A stretch of DNA of 64,000 nucleotides from Lophium mytilinum (GCA_010093605.1 MU004199.1:1320730-1384729), one strand, 5' to 3'; counted from the first letter of the stretch, positions 31,961 to 43,341 are shown. The notes: generated by a model from the letters alone, not told the origin. Numbers and translations: made by a program.

Positions 31961-34220
31961 ATGAAACTCACTATCTGGACGTCATTCCTTACAGTCGCCC
32001 TTGTCGCGGCATCCCCTCTTTATGATCTCGAAGAGCGTGACCAGGAACATCCCGAATGCCACCCCTCTTCATGCTGTGTTCGTGGATGGGAGACCCAGTA
32101 TGGAGGTGCTACTTACTGGAGCAGTCAGGACAAGAAGTACCGCACTAAAGAAGCATGTGGGCGCCACTGTGCTGCGGATGGACGGTGCCAAACGTATTCC
32201 ATTGAGAAGAACAGCTGCCGCCATTACAAATCTTCGCTGTAAGAGGACTGTATCTCGTGTTATTGAGCTGGGTCTAATGTTACCTAGTGATAGAGTTATG
32301 CACCGCTCAAAGGGTGGTCATCGAGACTTCTACGACAGATGCTGCGCTGGAACAGAGCATCATCCCAAGCCGACGCCGAAGCCGTATTCTCGCCCTGTAA
32401 CGGCGTCGACACCCAAGCCCAGTGACTCCACGAGGAAAACTTCCGCCCACTCAACCCTGAAGTCTTCCAGCGCCTTGACGAAGAAGCCTTGCAGCAGCTC
32501 CACCCTAAAGACATCCAGCATCTCAACGAAGAAGCCCTGCAGCAGCTCCATCTTGACGAGTTTCAGCGCGTCTAAGAGGCCTTCCGGCAGTTCTTCAAAG
32601 CCTTGCTCCACCGAGTCCCCACCTGCTAGCAGATATTCCAGCTCTGCTAGGCCCAGCTCAACACTACCTGCTTACCAAACATCTTCTTCGCTCGTTACAT
32701 CGACCAGATACGCACCAAGCAGTCACAGTTCTAACACGCCGTCTTTTACGCCTTTTTCATTGTCTCCAACATCTTCAGAGGCGCCTTATTCGACACCTGA
32801 GCCATCTTCCTCGATAACTTCAGACATTGTCTCTTCCGTCTTTTCAGCGGCTCCTTCCTCGACCTCAGATGCTATTTCATCAACGTCATCTCAGATAATT
32901 TCTTCGACGCCCGAGGTTCAGTCTCCAACGACTCTGGAGACATCCTCATCAACGCTGTCAGAGAATGCCTTCTCTACCTCAGTGGCTGCTTCTCTGTCTT
33001 CCACGTCCGACGCGTTCTCATCTACTTCTTCAGAAACTGTCTCTTTAATATATGAGACCTCCTCTTCGATACCCGAGAAACCGTCTTCAACATCTTCATA
33101 CACTGCTTCGTCAACATCGGATGCTGCTTACTCTACTTCTTCAGAGACCCCTTCTTCTACAACATCTGAGATTCTCTCATCAACATCTACTGATACTCCT
33201 TCCTCAACCTTAGAATTGATTTCGTCGACATCTTCCGAAGCTATATCCTCAACCTCCGATGCATTCTCTTCAACCTCCTCAGAGGCACCATCCCCAACGT
33301 CGGTCGACTGTCTCTCAACAACAACAACTTCAGATGCTAGTTCTCCAACTTCTACGGAAGATTTTTCCCCAACCTCGGAGATTGCTTCCCCAACTTCAGA
33401 GATTTCTTCCACGTCCTCCGAGGTTTCGTCTTCAACATCTTCAGATGCGGTTTCCTCGACCTCAGTTGAAGGTCCTTCCTCCACCTCGGACTGCTCAACG
33501 TCTTCCAAGGTTCCGTCTTCAACCTCCGAGATTGTTTTCCCAATTTCAGAGACTTTTTCCACGTCCTTCGATGTTCCATCTGCAACATCTTCAGACGCTG
33601 TTTCGTCGACCTCGGCTGAAGCTCCCTCTTCAACTTCAGATTGCTCAACGCCTTCAGAAGTACCGTCCTCAACCTCAGAGATTGTATCCCAGACCTCATC
33701 GGAGACGTCAAGTCCATCTTCCACGATCGAGTCATCCACCACGCTCGAGCTATCAACCACAACCACGCCCTGTTCGAGCGAAACACCAGCATTCACTCTA
33801 TCGTCCACGGACAATCCTGAATCTACACTCCCAAGCAGCACTACGGAGACCGCATCATCCACAAGCGACTCATCCAGTACTCCCTTCTTTACACCCACAC
33901 CAACACCAACACCCAGTCCAACTCCAACGCCAACTCCGAGCAGCTCGGCCCCCGCAGCGCCTGCACCAACCTGTGCAGTTCAAGGCAGCCTCAGATCTGG
34001 AATCACCTACACGAACATTGCGGGCCAGAGCTTTGCTGGTTGCAAAACCCGGTGTCAGACCTACACCCTCGCTGGTCGTTCCTGCCGCGTATACGGTTTC
34101 AATTCCTCGACTCTTGTCTGCACGTTGTCGCTAGGATTCGGGGCCCCAACGTTTGACATTGCGTTTACACCGAACACTTCTGGGGTGCTGACCTGGTATG
34201 ATGCTACCTGCGCATTGTAG
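31961..34220 (+). CDS. Secreted mucin-like protein with two PAN/apple-like ends
   Basis: Exon 1 is 31961-32238 and exon 2 is 32288-34220, with a GT-AG intron at 32239-32287 splitting a Leu codon. The product is 736 aa. A signal peptide (MKLTIWTSFLTVALVAASP) is followed by a small Cys-rich module (ACGRHCAADGRCQTYS...NSCRHY...YDRCC) resembling fungal PAN/apple-like domains. Then come ~560 residues of Ser/Thr/Pro repeats likely to be heavily O-glycosylated, a PTPTPTP linker, and a C-terminal PAN-like module (AGCKTRCQTYTLAGRSCRVYG...CTLSLGFG). No GPI signal is visible at the C-terminus. A 50-residue tandem duplication lies at 33421-33720. The protein is presumably an extracellular or cell-wall surface protein; ligand unknown. 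Confidence 0.82.
33421..33720 (+). repeat. 150-bp tandem duplication in the Ser/Thr region
   Basis: Two consecutive 150-bp units encode 50-residue blocks of the form SDAVSSTS[VA]E...STSDCSTxS...PSSTSEIV. They differ at scattered sites but keep frame and length. Each has one Cys, the only Cys residues within the mucin-like core around this position. Confidence 0.8.
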
Positions 34221-35175
34221 TTTGCGATGGGAATAAAGTACGAAGAGTTTCCTCCTAAGAGTGATTTGAAAACGTAGATAACTGGACTATTTCATAATGT
34301 TTAATTATTCATATCTGTTTATATAAACGGTTTCCTCCTCCCATGCCTCTTTAGCATAGACGGGCTAGCCTTGAACGCGATACAGTCCTTACAGGTGTAC
34401 CTTCCAATGGAATCTACCTCAAGGCTAATTGTACAGGCTATCAAACATATGACAGGCATTAAACAGACTGCGTCATGTAGACCATCGGCGTCGCCAGTGG
34501 CTACAGCCAGATTCATCATCCGTTCATCATGGTTAAGGGCGGTAATTATGTCTAAGCGATTTTTTTTACCCACGACGAACAAGCAGCAAACAGCTTAGCA
34601 GCAAACGGTCCCAGCCTATATAAAGTCGTTCTTTCGCCGTCGAGTCTTCATAGTGGCTCTTCATTTTCCCCGTCGTCCCCTCGTTGCGCGGCATCTTGTC
34701 GCCATTTTGGATTTTCACCTGCAATATTATACACCTTAAAGGTGAGACTTGAAATTACACATCCTATAGGATGCGTAAAGAGACTGGAATTAAACCTTTC
34801 TCTCCTTAATTGCAGGTATTGTACAGTGATACTGGTAGGTCTCAGAGATGACAATCACCTTCGATGTTCTCTTTGTTGGTTGCCAGCCGGCCAGCTCGCG
34901 TACTCTCGGGAGACAGTGCTCGGCCTCTCCCCCCTATGCATTTTCCGCAACTGCATATCACGACATTCACCTTCCTGACCGGTATAGAATCTCGTGGGAG
35001 GCCCGTCTCACGCCCGGCTCTAGCAGGTTCCAAAGGAACTCCCCGTGCTCACAGACATCGCTCGCCTTCTTGAACGTCCCGATTCACGCAAGCTTTTTCC
35101 TGGCTTCAACGACATCACCTACCGCACTTTTTCTCTGCTAGAAGTTCATCAACGCTACAATCTACAATCACAAAA
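34221..35175. other. Spacer
   Basis: No supported gene. A 14-bp palindrome (CATCCTATAGGATG) occurs around 34758-34771. ORFs of up to 97 codons on the plus strand near 34850-35140 read into the leader of the next locus and are not family-like. Confidence 0.4.
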
Positions 35176-36497
35176 ATGGCCAGCATCTCTAGCAAGCTGA
35201 TGCCGCCTTTGTTCCGCAAGCATGGTGAACCCCAGCTGCCACTATCTCGAGAAGAAGGCGAGAAGCTTCTCAGCCTTGCCCTAGGCTTCAAGTTCAACCG
35301 TCTCGGGCCGACAAGAGGGGGCAAGGCATACAGTCGCCACGACCGCGAAGCTTTTGCGGAGCGGTAAGAGATATTTCCGAATCTCACACGAGCCCTTTTC
35401 TTTTTTTTGAGACCTAACGTTATCCGGTCAAGTCACCCCACGATCCCCAAAAACGCCGTACTCGTATCCGTCGACTTCGAAAGCCTCTCCTGGCTCCCTT
35501 CATTGCATCCGTTATATGGCAAAATCACCGAAGTCGAATCCGCGTTCTTCGACTGCCGGAAAGCGGACGAACACCAGTCTTGGGAATGGGTCGGAGAAGA
35601 TGTCACCGCAAAGCACTATATCGTGGGCGAGTACGCACATATACGTCTGATATCGATGACAGGCGTGGTCATTCACTATACGCCGCCGACAAGTTTGCGT
35701 ACGGCACTAGCGAGATAGTTCCGGTCGCTAGTCTCCGGGACATTCTGATGAGAAGAACTGCGGATTCCTCATGGCCCCAGACCGGCTGAATCCACTTCCG
35801 GCTTAAGATGGCTCTTTAACAGAGGCTGAGATGACTACTGAGGGCCTCTGATGTTCTTCTCGTACTGCTGCACCATCGACAGCGACCGCAAGATCGACTA
35901 CCCCAGCACCAGAAACGAAGTATCGCACAATCATCCTCATTGCACATGCTTTCGAGAACGAGGACAACTACCTCCGCCACCAGTTGGAGATCTCATACTC
36001 CGACGTCGACGTTTATGCCGTCATAGACACTCAGATTCTCCTCTGCGGCAAGCGACAGCGGCCCCCTGGCCTTCGCGAGCTGTTGGTGAACCGGTACGGT
36101 ATCATGCCGGAAACCCTCCACAACGGTGCGAACGATGCCGTCTACACTGTAGCCATGGTTTTATTCCATGCAGTTGACAAAGAGGACAATTGGAAATTGA
36201 CTCCGACTCGTTGGCTTGCGAACCTGAAGATGAGGATCGAAAAGGAAGCCGGCGGTAGGTGTGAGACTTACGGTGGACTGGGACATGCAAAAGAGGCATG
36301 CCAGGGAGCCAGTTGGTGCGGCGAAGAACGATCTCGAGAAGGCGCTTGAGAAGTTGACGGTTGAGGGGCCTACGATTCAAACGATCGAACGTACCGCACA
36401 CGCTCCGGACACTGACCCCGCGAAGGACGCAGAGCGGATCCGCGCTGCGAGACTTGCTCGGCTTGGAGGAGGTGCTGCTCAAAAGCTAGGAATATAG
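35176..36497 (+). pseudogene. Gfd2/YDR514C-like (RNase H-fold) gene, apparently frame-disrupted
   Basis: Four coding blocks in three frames resemble the Gfd2/YDR514C-like family of DEDD-exonuclease-fold proteins. Block 1 (35176-35364) splices well to block 2 (35435 on), which has NAVLVSVDFES and HYIVGEYAHIR. The family sequence then continues in another frame (SDIDDRRGHSLYAADKFAYGTSEIVP, to a stop at 35787), with no intron able to bridge the one-base shift. A third frame carries TKYRTIILIAHAFENEDNYL, VIDTQILLCGK and TLHNGANDAVYTVAMVLFHA. A 46-nt intron (36259-36304) could add the charged C-terminus ending at 36497. Either the gene is dead or the sequence has indel errors. Confidence 0.6.
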
Positions 36498-37970
36498 GAT
36501 TCGAAAGGACTGTTCCAGAGGTGAGTGGGCCATGACTCTGCCGGCATTTTCATGCCTAGAGCCCCAATCAAAAAGAAAAGATATTGTCACGTTCGAGACG
36601 GAGGATGTTTTGGGAAAATGATAATGAAACAAAGCTGGGATTACTGATGAGTGCTCTCTAGGCGATGGCTTTCTAGTAAACAAGAAACGTGTCATGTTAG
36701 TTAGATTGCGGGGCCTGTCGGTATCCAAGTCGGGCATGGCGCTCCATCTCGCGGATAGAATTTAGGAATTGTATGACTCGGCAAAAGGGTTCATTGCATG
36801 GGAGGTAGAGGTTACTTAAGCTTGGTGTTCCGTGCCAAGAACGGTGCCCAGTATGCGACCCTGCTAGTGTGTCTAACGTGAAGCAGGTGGTCCAATTAGA
36901 AACCGAATTGTACCGTATTTCTCTGACAACATACAAAAGCCACTCTTGGCACCCCTAAACCTATAAGCGTTTAGTTTATCGGGAATCGAGCTGTCAGATG
37001 CCGATGGGCCTGTTACAGGCCCACAAATCAGCCCGATAGGCGTGACATGATTCGCTCAACGAGTAAGGTTAAGATAGCGCTGCCAAGCGTAGCTTTTGTA
37101 TATTGTCAGAGAATACGGTAAGAGTAGCACGCAGCATGCAGCATGCAGGTTGTGTGGTTGCACAAGGTCGCCGCTCGGTGCTCAACACCTGCACCATTCG
37201 AAGCCAAGACCTACTTGTTCAGGAGAGCTGTTTCGGTCACGTGTGGTCTTCCCGACTTTGCGTTCACGGCTATGCGCCCATGTATGACTGAATGGTGCCT
37301 TGGAACAAACGGGGAGCTGCACGTGTATCAGGGCTGACCACAAAGACCTTTTAGCTCCAAGTCAACAACTTTTGCGGCGAAATCGCGATTTCTTTCCGTG
37401 GTGATGGAAAAGTTGCATGTGCCGGCGCGCCGGGCCAAGGCGGAGCCCTTCGCTGATGACGCAGCCCACCGGATCAGATATTCGCGCAGCGCTAGCGACG
37501 GATCAGATAACTTTAACTGGAAACGTGGGCCCAACGGTGAATGTCTCCCAATCACGAATCTCTGGGCTTCTGAGGCCCCATTGGGGAAGCCCTTGGCACT
37601 GTTTCTTTCCAGCGATTTCTCAATCTTCTAGAGTACCCATCTTTGCGCCTGTCCTCGCATCTTTTTGTCTGTGATATTAAAACCGTTACAGGACTGTCTC
37701 TGCTGAGATAGTAAAGGCCCGATGAGCTCTCGAGAGGCAATTACAGCACCATGTACATAGTACACCATCCCAAATGCCTATCCTCGGGCAAGCAATTGCC
37801 GGCCCAACAGCCCCACCTTCTCGCATTCGCAATTCCAATGGCGTTTATCCGACATCGGTGCGCATGACTGGCTCTGCTTAAGATCAGATAACTTCTCCCG
37901 TTTTCCGGGCCTGTCTCCCTCTTTCCCCCTTCTCTTTATCTGATCTTACCAAGAACGAATTATCCCCGAA
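36498..37970. promoter_or_regulatory. Spacer with GATA elements upstream of the AIF-like gene
   Basis: No supported gene in the first kilobase. The last ~470 bases hold GATCAGATA-type sites near 37470 and 37500. A perfect 13-bp inverted repeat, TAAGATCAGATAA (37879-37891) and TTATCTGATCTTA (37936-37948), ends 22 bases before the start codon. These are consensus binding sequences for fungal GATA factors; actual regulation is inferred. Confidence 0.6.
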
Positions 37971-39512
37971 ATGCATCTCCCAGACGTGTCACATGACTCT
38001 GTGCCTGGTCTTGGCCATGCTACGACCAGACTTCCGCATCGAATTCTGATCGTTGGTGGTGCCTATGGCGGGCTCATGGCTGCGCTGAATCTGCTGAGTC
38101 TGGCAAAGGGCAATACAAACCGGCCGAGTGCCTACCCGTTGCCGGATTTGCAGAAGAGAATGTCGAGGAGAGGGGTGCATATTACCGTGCTGGATCAACG
38201 GGACGGCATCTGTACGCCTCACTCTTTTCCGGAACCTGCCTCTTATACTCACGCGTCGTAGTCCACTCCGTCGGTGCTCCTCTTGCCCACGTCTCCGAGA
38301 AATCCTCGCCAGTAATGTGGAAGCCTTTCAAATCTTTCCCCGAACTCCAACACCCCAACCTCAGCTTCGAGCAAGGCTCCCTCACAAAGATCGACTGCAA
38401 GTCCCGAATAGCTTGGTACACGGACATTCATGGCATCCTCCAGGAAGAGCCATACCACTACCTCATCCAAGCAACTGGCCTGAAGCGGAACTGGCCTATA
38501 GTTCCTCGCGCCCAATCCTGTAATGAGTACAACAAAGACGCTAGTACCCTCATCATCCAGATCAAGAACGCTAGACACAAGCGCGTTGCTGTTGTAGGCG
38601 GAGGCGCCGTGGGGATTGAGTTCGCTGGCGAAGTCAAGCACAACCACCCCGGCCTGCACGTTACGCTGATTCACTCCCGTGCTGAACTCTTATCCGCCGA
38701 GCCCCTCCCAGCAGAGTTCAAATACCGCGCCAAGATCTTGCTCGAGGACCTAGGCGTTGAGGTCATCACGGGGAACCGAGCCACCGTGGAAGAGCAGTCC
38801 GAGGGGCACTACCTCGTCACCCTCACGAACGGCAAGACGATAACGGCGGGCGCTGTGATCAATGCGACAGCTAAGCACCTCCCGACGACAGACTGTCTGC
38901 CCCGGGAGGCGGTTGATGAGGAGGGCTATGTTAGGGTGACGCCGACGTGAGTATACCACCGTTTTGATATCTCCAATTCCGAACGACTCCTGACTTTGAT
39001 AACAGCCTCGCCTTCCCCACTTCTGTCCCCAACTCCGCCGCTCACTACGCCATTGGCGACGTTTGCGCGTGGAGCGGGATTAGGCGAGCCGGCGGAGCCA
39101 TGGTGATGGGCCAACTGGCCGCCACGAACCTCTTCGCTTCCATTTTGACATCTGAGGACCCGAACTTTACTCCAGAGCACGCCGAGCTGCCCGAGTTCCC
39201 AGCTGTGATGGGTCTGGCCGTGGGCGATCAGGCAATTGTGTATTCGGCGGGGACTGGGGTGGAATGGGGAAAGAAGACGATGGAGGTCATGTTTGGGGAG
39301 GACCTGGGATGGAATTGTGAGTTTGCATCGATTGGGTGTGAAGCCGTGGACTTGAGCTAATGTTCGTGACAGATTGTTTGAAGTACATGGGCTTGGCAGA
39401 TGCGGAGGAGGTGAAAGCTGAAGTGCTTGAAGAAGTTCAAGAAAAGGTCGAGAAGATTGAGTTACTGGATGAAATGAGAGAGGATGATTTGAGGCAAGTT
39501 GTGGCTGTTTAG
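37971..39512 (+). CDS. AIF/AMID-like FAD-dependent oxidoreductase
   Basis: Four exons: 37971-38211, 38262-38946, 39006-39316 and 39373-39512, giving 458 aa. The FAD dinucleotide fold is at the N-terminus (RILIVGGAYGGLMAALNLL). The NAD(P)H fold follows mid-protein (KRVAVVGGGAVGIEFAGEV, then an Arg-containing loop). The late FAD motif is HYAIGDVCAW. This is the Pyr_redox_2 layout of AIF-like/AMID NADH oxidoreductases. No mitochondrial presequence is obvious and the first 25 residues are polar. The last exon adds an acidic helical tail (EVKAEVLEEVQEKVEKIELL). All three introns restore frame. The upstream GATA inverted repeat hints at nitrogen or light/iron GATA-factor control. Confidence 0.88.
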
Positions 39513-39827
39513 ATGGTATTTGATATACCAAAAACACAATGGCTTGATGTCAGGGGCAGATTTCCGTCTAATTAGCGATTTCATGATGTTCAACCAGGCA
39601 GCTTTAAATGGTATCAAAATGGCTCTCATTGAAGAGTTCTGGAGAAAATGTATGTACGTGAAAATAGGTATTCAAACCTTGTGAATTCCATGATGCGTCA
39701 GACCAACCTAGCAGCCGTGAGACAAAAGAGATGCGCCGGACCTATGCAATTCCGTGCTTGAAGACAGAAGATTCCGAAAGCATGGACCTGCCATGGTCAC
39801 TCGAGAAATGTGTTCCCTGAACTTGCT
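39513..39827. other. Convergent 3' intergenic region
   Basis: 315 bases between two convergent stop codons, expected to hold both 3' UTRs. Nothing else was seen. Confidence 0.4.
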
Positions 39828-41954
39828 CTAATTCTTCGGCTCCTTCGCCTTCTTCTCCTCGCTCTTGAACCACGCCGCTAGCTCCTGTAGCCATTTCTGG
39901 AACTCCGCCCACCAGTTTTTGCTATTCGTCGGCGGGGCAACGGGAGGTGCAGAAGTCGGTGTGGAGGTTGGGACAGCGCCGTTGCCGCCATAGCCGCCTA
40001 TTGTGCGTGAAGATGTCACAAGGGTTGAGTATGGCACTAGTGAGGACGGGAGGGTGAAGTGCGGAATGCTGCTTGGGGGGCTCGGAAACCCGGAGACGCT
40101 GGAGCTGACCGCGGTAGGGGACAGTTCAGTGGTAGCGTACACTCCAGAAGAAAAGACCGAGCTGGAGACGGGAGCGACTGCCGTTGAAATTTCAGTACCA
40201 GTGGGGAAGAGCGCCGTCGTGTTCAAGACGACATTTCCGCCAGTTGAGACGGCGTTCAGAGACGTGCTAGGCGCCGTTGGAGCAAGGGAATAGCTAACGC
40301 TGAGGCTGATGGAGCTCGTGGGGGCTGGCGGCGCAGAGGGGAATCCAGAACTTGCGGTGAGGGTGGGATAACCAGTTCCAACCGGCCCAGTGGCGTCAGG
40401 TCCTGTGAAGTAAGCAAAGGAAGAGGGAACAAAGGTTGGGAACAAGTCGGTAGTGTCGGTGGTGGGAGATCCAGTGCCAACAGGTCCGGTAGCGCCAGGC
40501 CCCGTGAAATAGGAAAAGGCAGAGGGAACAAAGGTCGGGAACAAGTCGGTGGTATCGGTGGTGAGAGCAAGCGGGCAGACCGTCGTGTAAACTGGGATCA
40601 CAGAGGTGATCACATGAGTCGAGTGAGCTGGGCAGTTGGGAAACTCAGAGGCGCATAGAGTCGTAGTAATAACCGTCGTCGTGTAGACCACAGACGTTGT
40701 CCAGACAGTCGTGTCGGGGCTTCCGGCCGAGCTTGATGGCGCGCCAACCGGCGTAATCACGGGAGAACCAGTGCTAATAGGGAACAGGTCGGTAGAAGAT
40801 AGTATGGGAACACTATACGATAGTACGGGGCTTGACCCAGGCGCAGTTCCAGAAGGCGACGGGGGGAACCCAGAGCCACTCGGGAAAGATCCGGTTCCAG
40901 TGCCAACGACGGGCGGGAGGTTGGAGGTCTCAGCAGCCTGCAGGGAAGTGGATGGGACCGCTGACTCGGATGCTCCAGTCTCGCTTGCAGTTAGAGTGCA
41001 GACAGTGGTGGAGACAGCGATGACAGAAGTCACATATACCACACCGCCAGCGTTGGAGCTAGTCAATGTGACGGTTGTGAAAACGGTCGATGTATAGACA
41101 GGAACGGAGTACGACGTAACTCCTGTAGCAGCAATCTCGGTTGAGGACGGAATGGCCGCGGAAGACGATACTTCGGTGGCCGCAAGCGACGACGACGGCA
41201 CAACGGTGGGAATAACACCCGTTAAGAATGTCGGTATGAGCTGAGTTGAGACTAAGGATGGCGCCAGGGAGTAGCTGATCGTCAAGTTTGAGCCGACGGT
41301 TGGTACTGGGAAGGAAGCTCCCCCGGACCCGGTGGGTAGGTAAGTAGAGAACGGGAACGGGAACGGAGGCGGGGACATAGGCGCAGTTCCTAGGGATGGC
41401 GTGATCAATGAGCTTGACGGGAATGCCAGCATGGTAGTCGACGAGGTTGTAGGCGAAAGCTCCGTTGTCGATGGTGGAGGAAGCGTGAACGGGATTGTGT
41501 AGTTCGAGAGTGCGCTGGATGGAGACACTGCGGTGCCCCCGAGTGACGATGAAGGATAGACAGCAGTGCCCGTCGATGGCAAGGGGGTGAATGGGACCGT
41601 AAAGCTGACTCCTGGTCTAGTCCCGGATGTAACTAGTATGGTCGACACCGAGCTGGAAGTTGACGACGAAGCTACACTGATCACAGTGCTAGATTCCACG
41701 GGTGGGGTAACCGTAGTGATGAAGAATGTGAAGCTGGAGCTGGAGCTGGAGCTGAGACTGGACCCACCAGTGACCTCGGTTGGAGACAGCTTGGTGGAAG
41801 TAACGGCGGTTGATTCTGAGGCGGTTGATGCTGAGACTGTCGCACTGCTCGACTTGGAGGGCTGGCCGTAGCCATATTGTGGGACAGGGCCGGCAACAGC
41901 GGCGCCAATCTGGCTCGCAGCCACAAGTATGGAGAGGTTATCAGAGAACCTCAT
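39828..41954 (-). CDS. Secreted Ser/Thr-rich cell-surface protein
   Basis: Intronless, 708 aa from the Met at 41954. The frame is open upstream, but this Met begins a signal peptide (MRFSDNLSILVAASQIGAAV). The body is dominated by Ser, Thr, Pro and Val, with VYTSTVFTTVTLTSS- and VVYTTTVITTTLCASE-type segments common in fungal wall glycoproteins. Cys residues are sparse and paired (CASEFPNCPA, TTVCPLAL). A 33-residue tandem duplication (TTDTTDLFPTFVPS...) is present. The C-terminal 32 residues break the pattern: a Trp/Lys/Glu amphipathic helix (NWWAEFQKWLQELAAWF) then a basic tail, with no GPI signal. Probably a wall or extracellular protein; function unknown. Confidence 0.78.
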   Translation of the reverse strand: MRFSDNLSILVAASQIGAAVAGPVPQYGYGQPSKSSSATVSASTASESTAVTSTKLSPTEVTGGSSLSSSSSSSFTFFITTVTPPVESSTVISVASSSTSSSVSTILVTSGTRPGVSFTVPFTPLPSTGTAVYPSSSLGGTAVSPSSALSNYTIPFTLPPPSTTELSPTTSSTTMLAFPSSSLITPSLGTAPMSPPPFPFPFSTYLPTGSGGASFPVPTVGSNLTISYSLAPSLVSTQLIPTFLTGVIPTVVPSSSLAATEVSSSAAIPSSTEIAATGVTSYSVPVYTSTVFTTVTLTSSNAGGVVYVTSVIAVSTTVCTLTASETGASESAVPSTSLQAAETSNLPPVVGTGTGSFPSGSGFPPSPSGTAPGSSPVLSYSVPILSSTDLFPISTGSPVITPVGAPSSSAGSPDTTVWTTSVVYTTTVITTTLCASEFPNCPAHSTHVITSVIPVYTTVCPLALTTDTTDLFPTFVPSAFSYFTGPGATGPVGTGSPTTDTTDLFPTFVPSSFAYFTGPDATGPVGTGYPTLTASSGFPSAPPAPTSSISLSVSYSLAPTAPSTSLNAVSTGGNVVLNTTALFPTGTEISTAVAPVSSSVFSSGVYATTELSPTAVSSSVSGFPSPPSSIPHFTLPSSLVPYSTLVTSSRTIGGYGGNGAVPTSTPTSAPPVAPPTNSKNWWAEFQKWLQELAAWFKSEEKKAKEPKN
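40368..40565 (-). repeat. 99-bp tandem duplication within the surface-protein gene
   Basis: Two 99-bp units encode 33-residue blocks with DLFPTFVPS[AS]F[SA]YFTGP[GD]ATGPVGTG. The repeated marker GGGAACAAGTCGG recurs exactly 99 bases apart (about 40438 and 40537). Frame is preserved. Confidence 0.85.
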
Positions 41955-43341
41955 TGTGCTGAGAAACGAAATGAACCTTTTCTGACTGGAATCGTACAGA
42001 TGTGGTGAAAGAAACGGCACTGCCTGGTAAACGAATGTAAAGAACGGACAGAAAAGAGCGTCGAGCCTAAAAAAATGCTCAGTGAATCCAACAAAGAGAG
42101 GTCGAAGGATGAGAGAGAAGGCGGGAGCTAGAGGCCGGTCAATGGTAGATATAGAAGGGATTGAATCCAGATTTGGCCCCATGGGCTCCTCTAATTCTAC
42201 ACTCAGGCATGATCGATGCCCCAAACACGAAATTGGTCAAGGGTTATTTGTTTCTCGGGAGCTGCGCCTTCACGGCCTGCTCCGCGCAAACAACAGAGAA
42301 CTGAAACTCTGGGCGTAGGCCCAAGCAGCGAGATCCCGGGTGGGCTCAAGATGAGCACAAGGGTGTGCCGACGCAGCCTCAGTCCATGGAGTCTAGGCTT
42401 ATGTCAATCAGACGGTGAAATCGAGCCGACAACAGGCTCATCAATGGCCATTCTGGATGTGATTGTTGGCAGCGATATCTGACAGCGTCCCGCAGGATGG
42501 GCTTGAACGTGACAGAAGACAACCAATCCTCCTGCGAGTGTCAGCGGCAGCGAAGATGAGGCTGTTCAACGCGGTTAGCTCAAGCCTTTTTCAATTAGAT
42601 GCCGTGGTAGGATGCTGGCGTTGTGTGGCACGAGGGGAATGAAAGGAGTGAGGGATGGGCGCTGCCCCACTGTTTTGCAAGCGGGCAGAGTGGAACCGAA
42701 ACGCGCCCCGGACGCCACAAACAAACTCCCGAGCCAGCGACTCACGACCCTCAATTCCTTGAAACAAGCACCGTGCAGTCATCCAACTCTCATATCAGCT
42801 TTGTTTCCTTGGGTTCTCCCTGTGCTGCAAACCTAATACATGAACCATCCTAGCCAAGTCAGCGTCACAGTGAGCACACTCTCCAGAACAGGTTGGACGT
42901 CAGTCATCAGATCTATCAAAAAGCTGTGCAACTCCAACAGACACTTCATGGATGCACTTCCCTCGCAGGGGCCGTCTAGTACCGCCAATTTAAACTTGTT
43001 AATAGCCAAGATGCTGCCAGCTTCGTGAATTGCCAGCTACATTTTGCCGTACTGTGCGACTAGTCCTCTGATGCAGATATACCATAATATATTGACATTA
43101 TATTCTAAGTCATCAGTTCGATTGGTTTTGAGTTGTAATTACTATTGACTGATATTTATTTGAGTGAAAACTGGAATTCGTTGTCCCGAGGCAGAAGCCC
43201 CCGATGCTTGAGATCGCATGCATGAAGATGATGCTAAGCATAAGCGGCTACTTCAGCCCATTGAGCAGATTCAAGGCCAATCGTGGCAAGTCGCCGCTTC
43301 AATTTCACTTCGTCTCGATCGGTCCTCCATGGAAGTAGTTC
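41955..43341. other. Spacer
   Basis: About 1.4 kb between the surface-protein start and the OPT transporter stop. Only short ORFs are present. The part around 43050-43160 is AT-rich. No RNA gene was seen. Confidence 0.4.

Noticed and set aside
31378-32025. 215-codon plus-strand ORF upstream of the secreted protein
   Set aside because: Covers the promoter and leader of the PAN-mucin gene, and ends in a different frame over its signal peptide.
33128-33898. 256-codon minus-strand ORF antisense to the mucin-like gene
   Set aside because: Composed of Val/Glu/Asp/Ser repeats that are the mirror of the sense Ser/Thr repeats; a shadow of low-complexity coding sequence.
36255-36345. Possible CCHC zinc knuckle (CETYGGLGHAKEAC) at the end of the Gfd2-like locus
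   Set aside because: The second Cys is Tyr, and the segment fits better as a 46-nt intron (36259-36304) that joins two coding blocks in frame.
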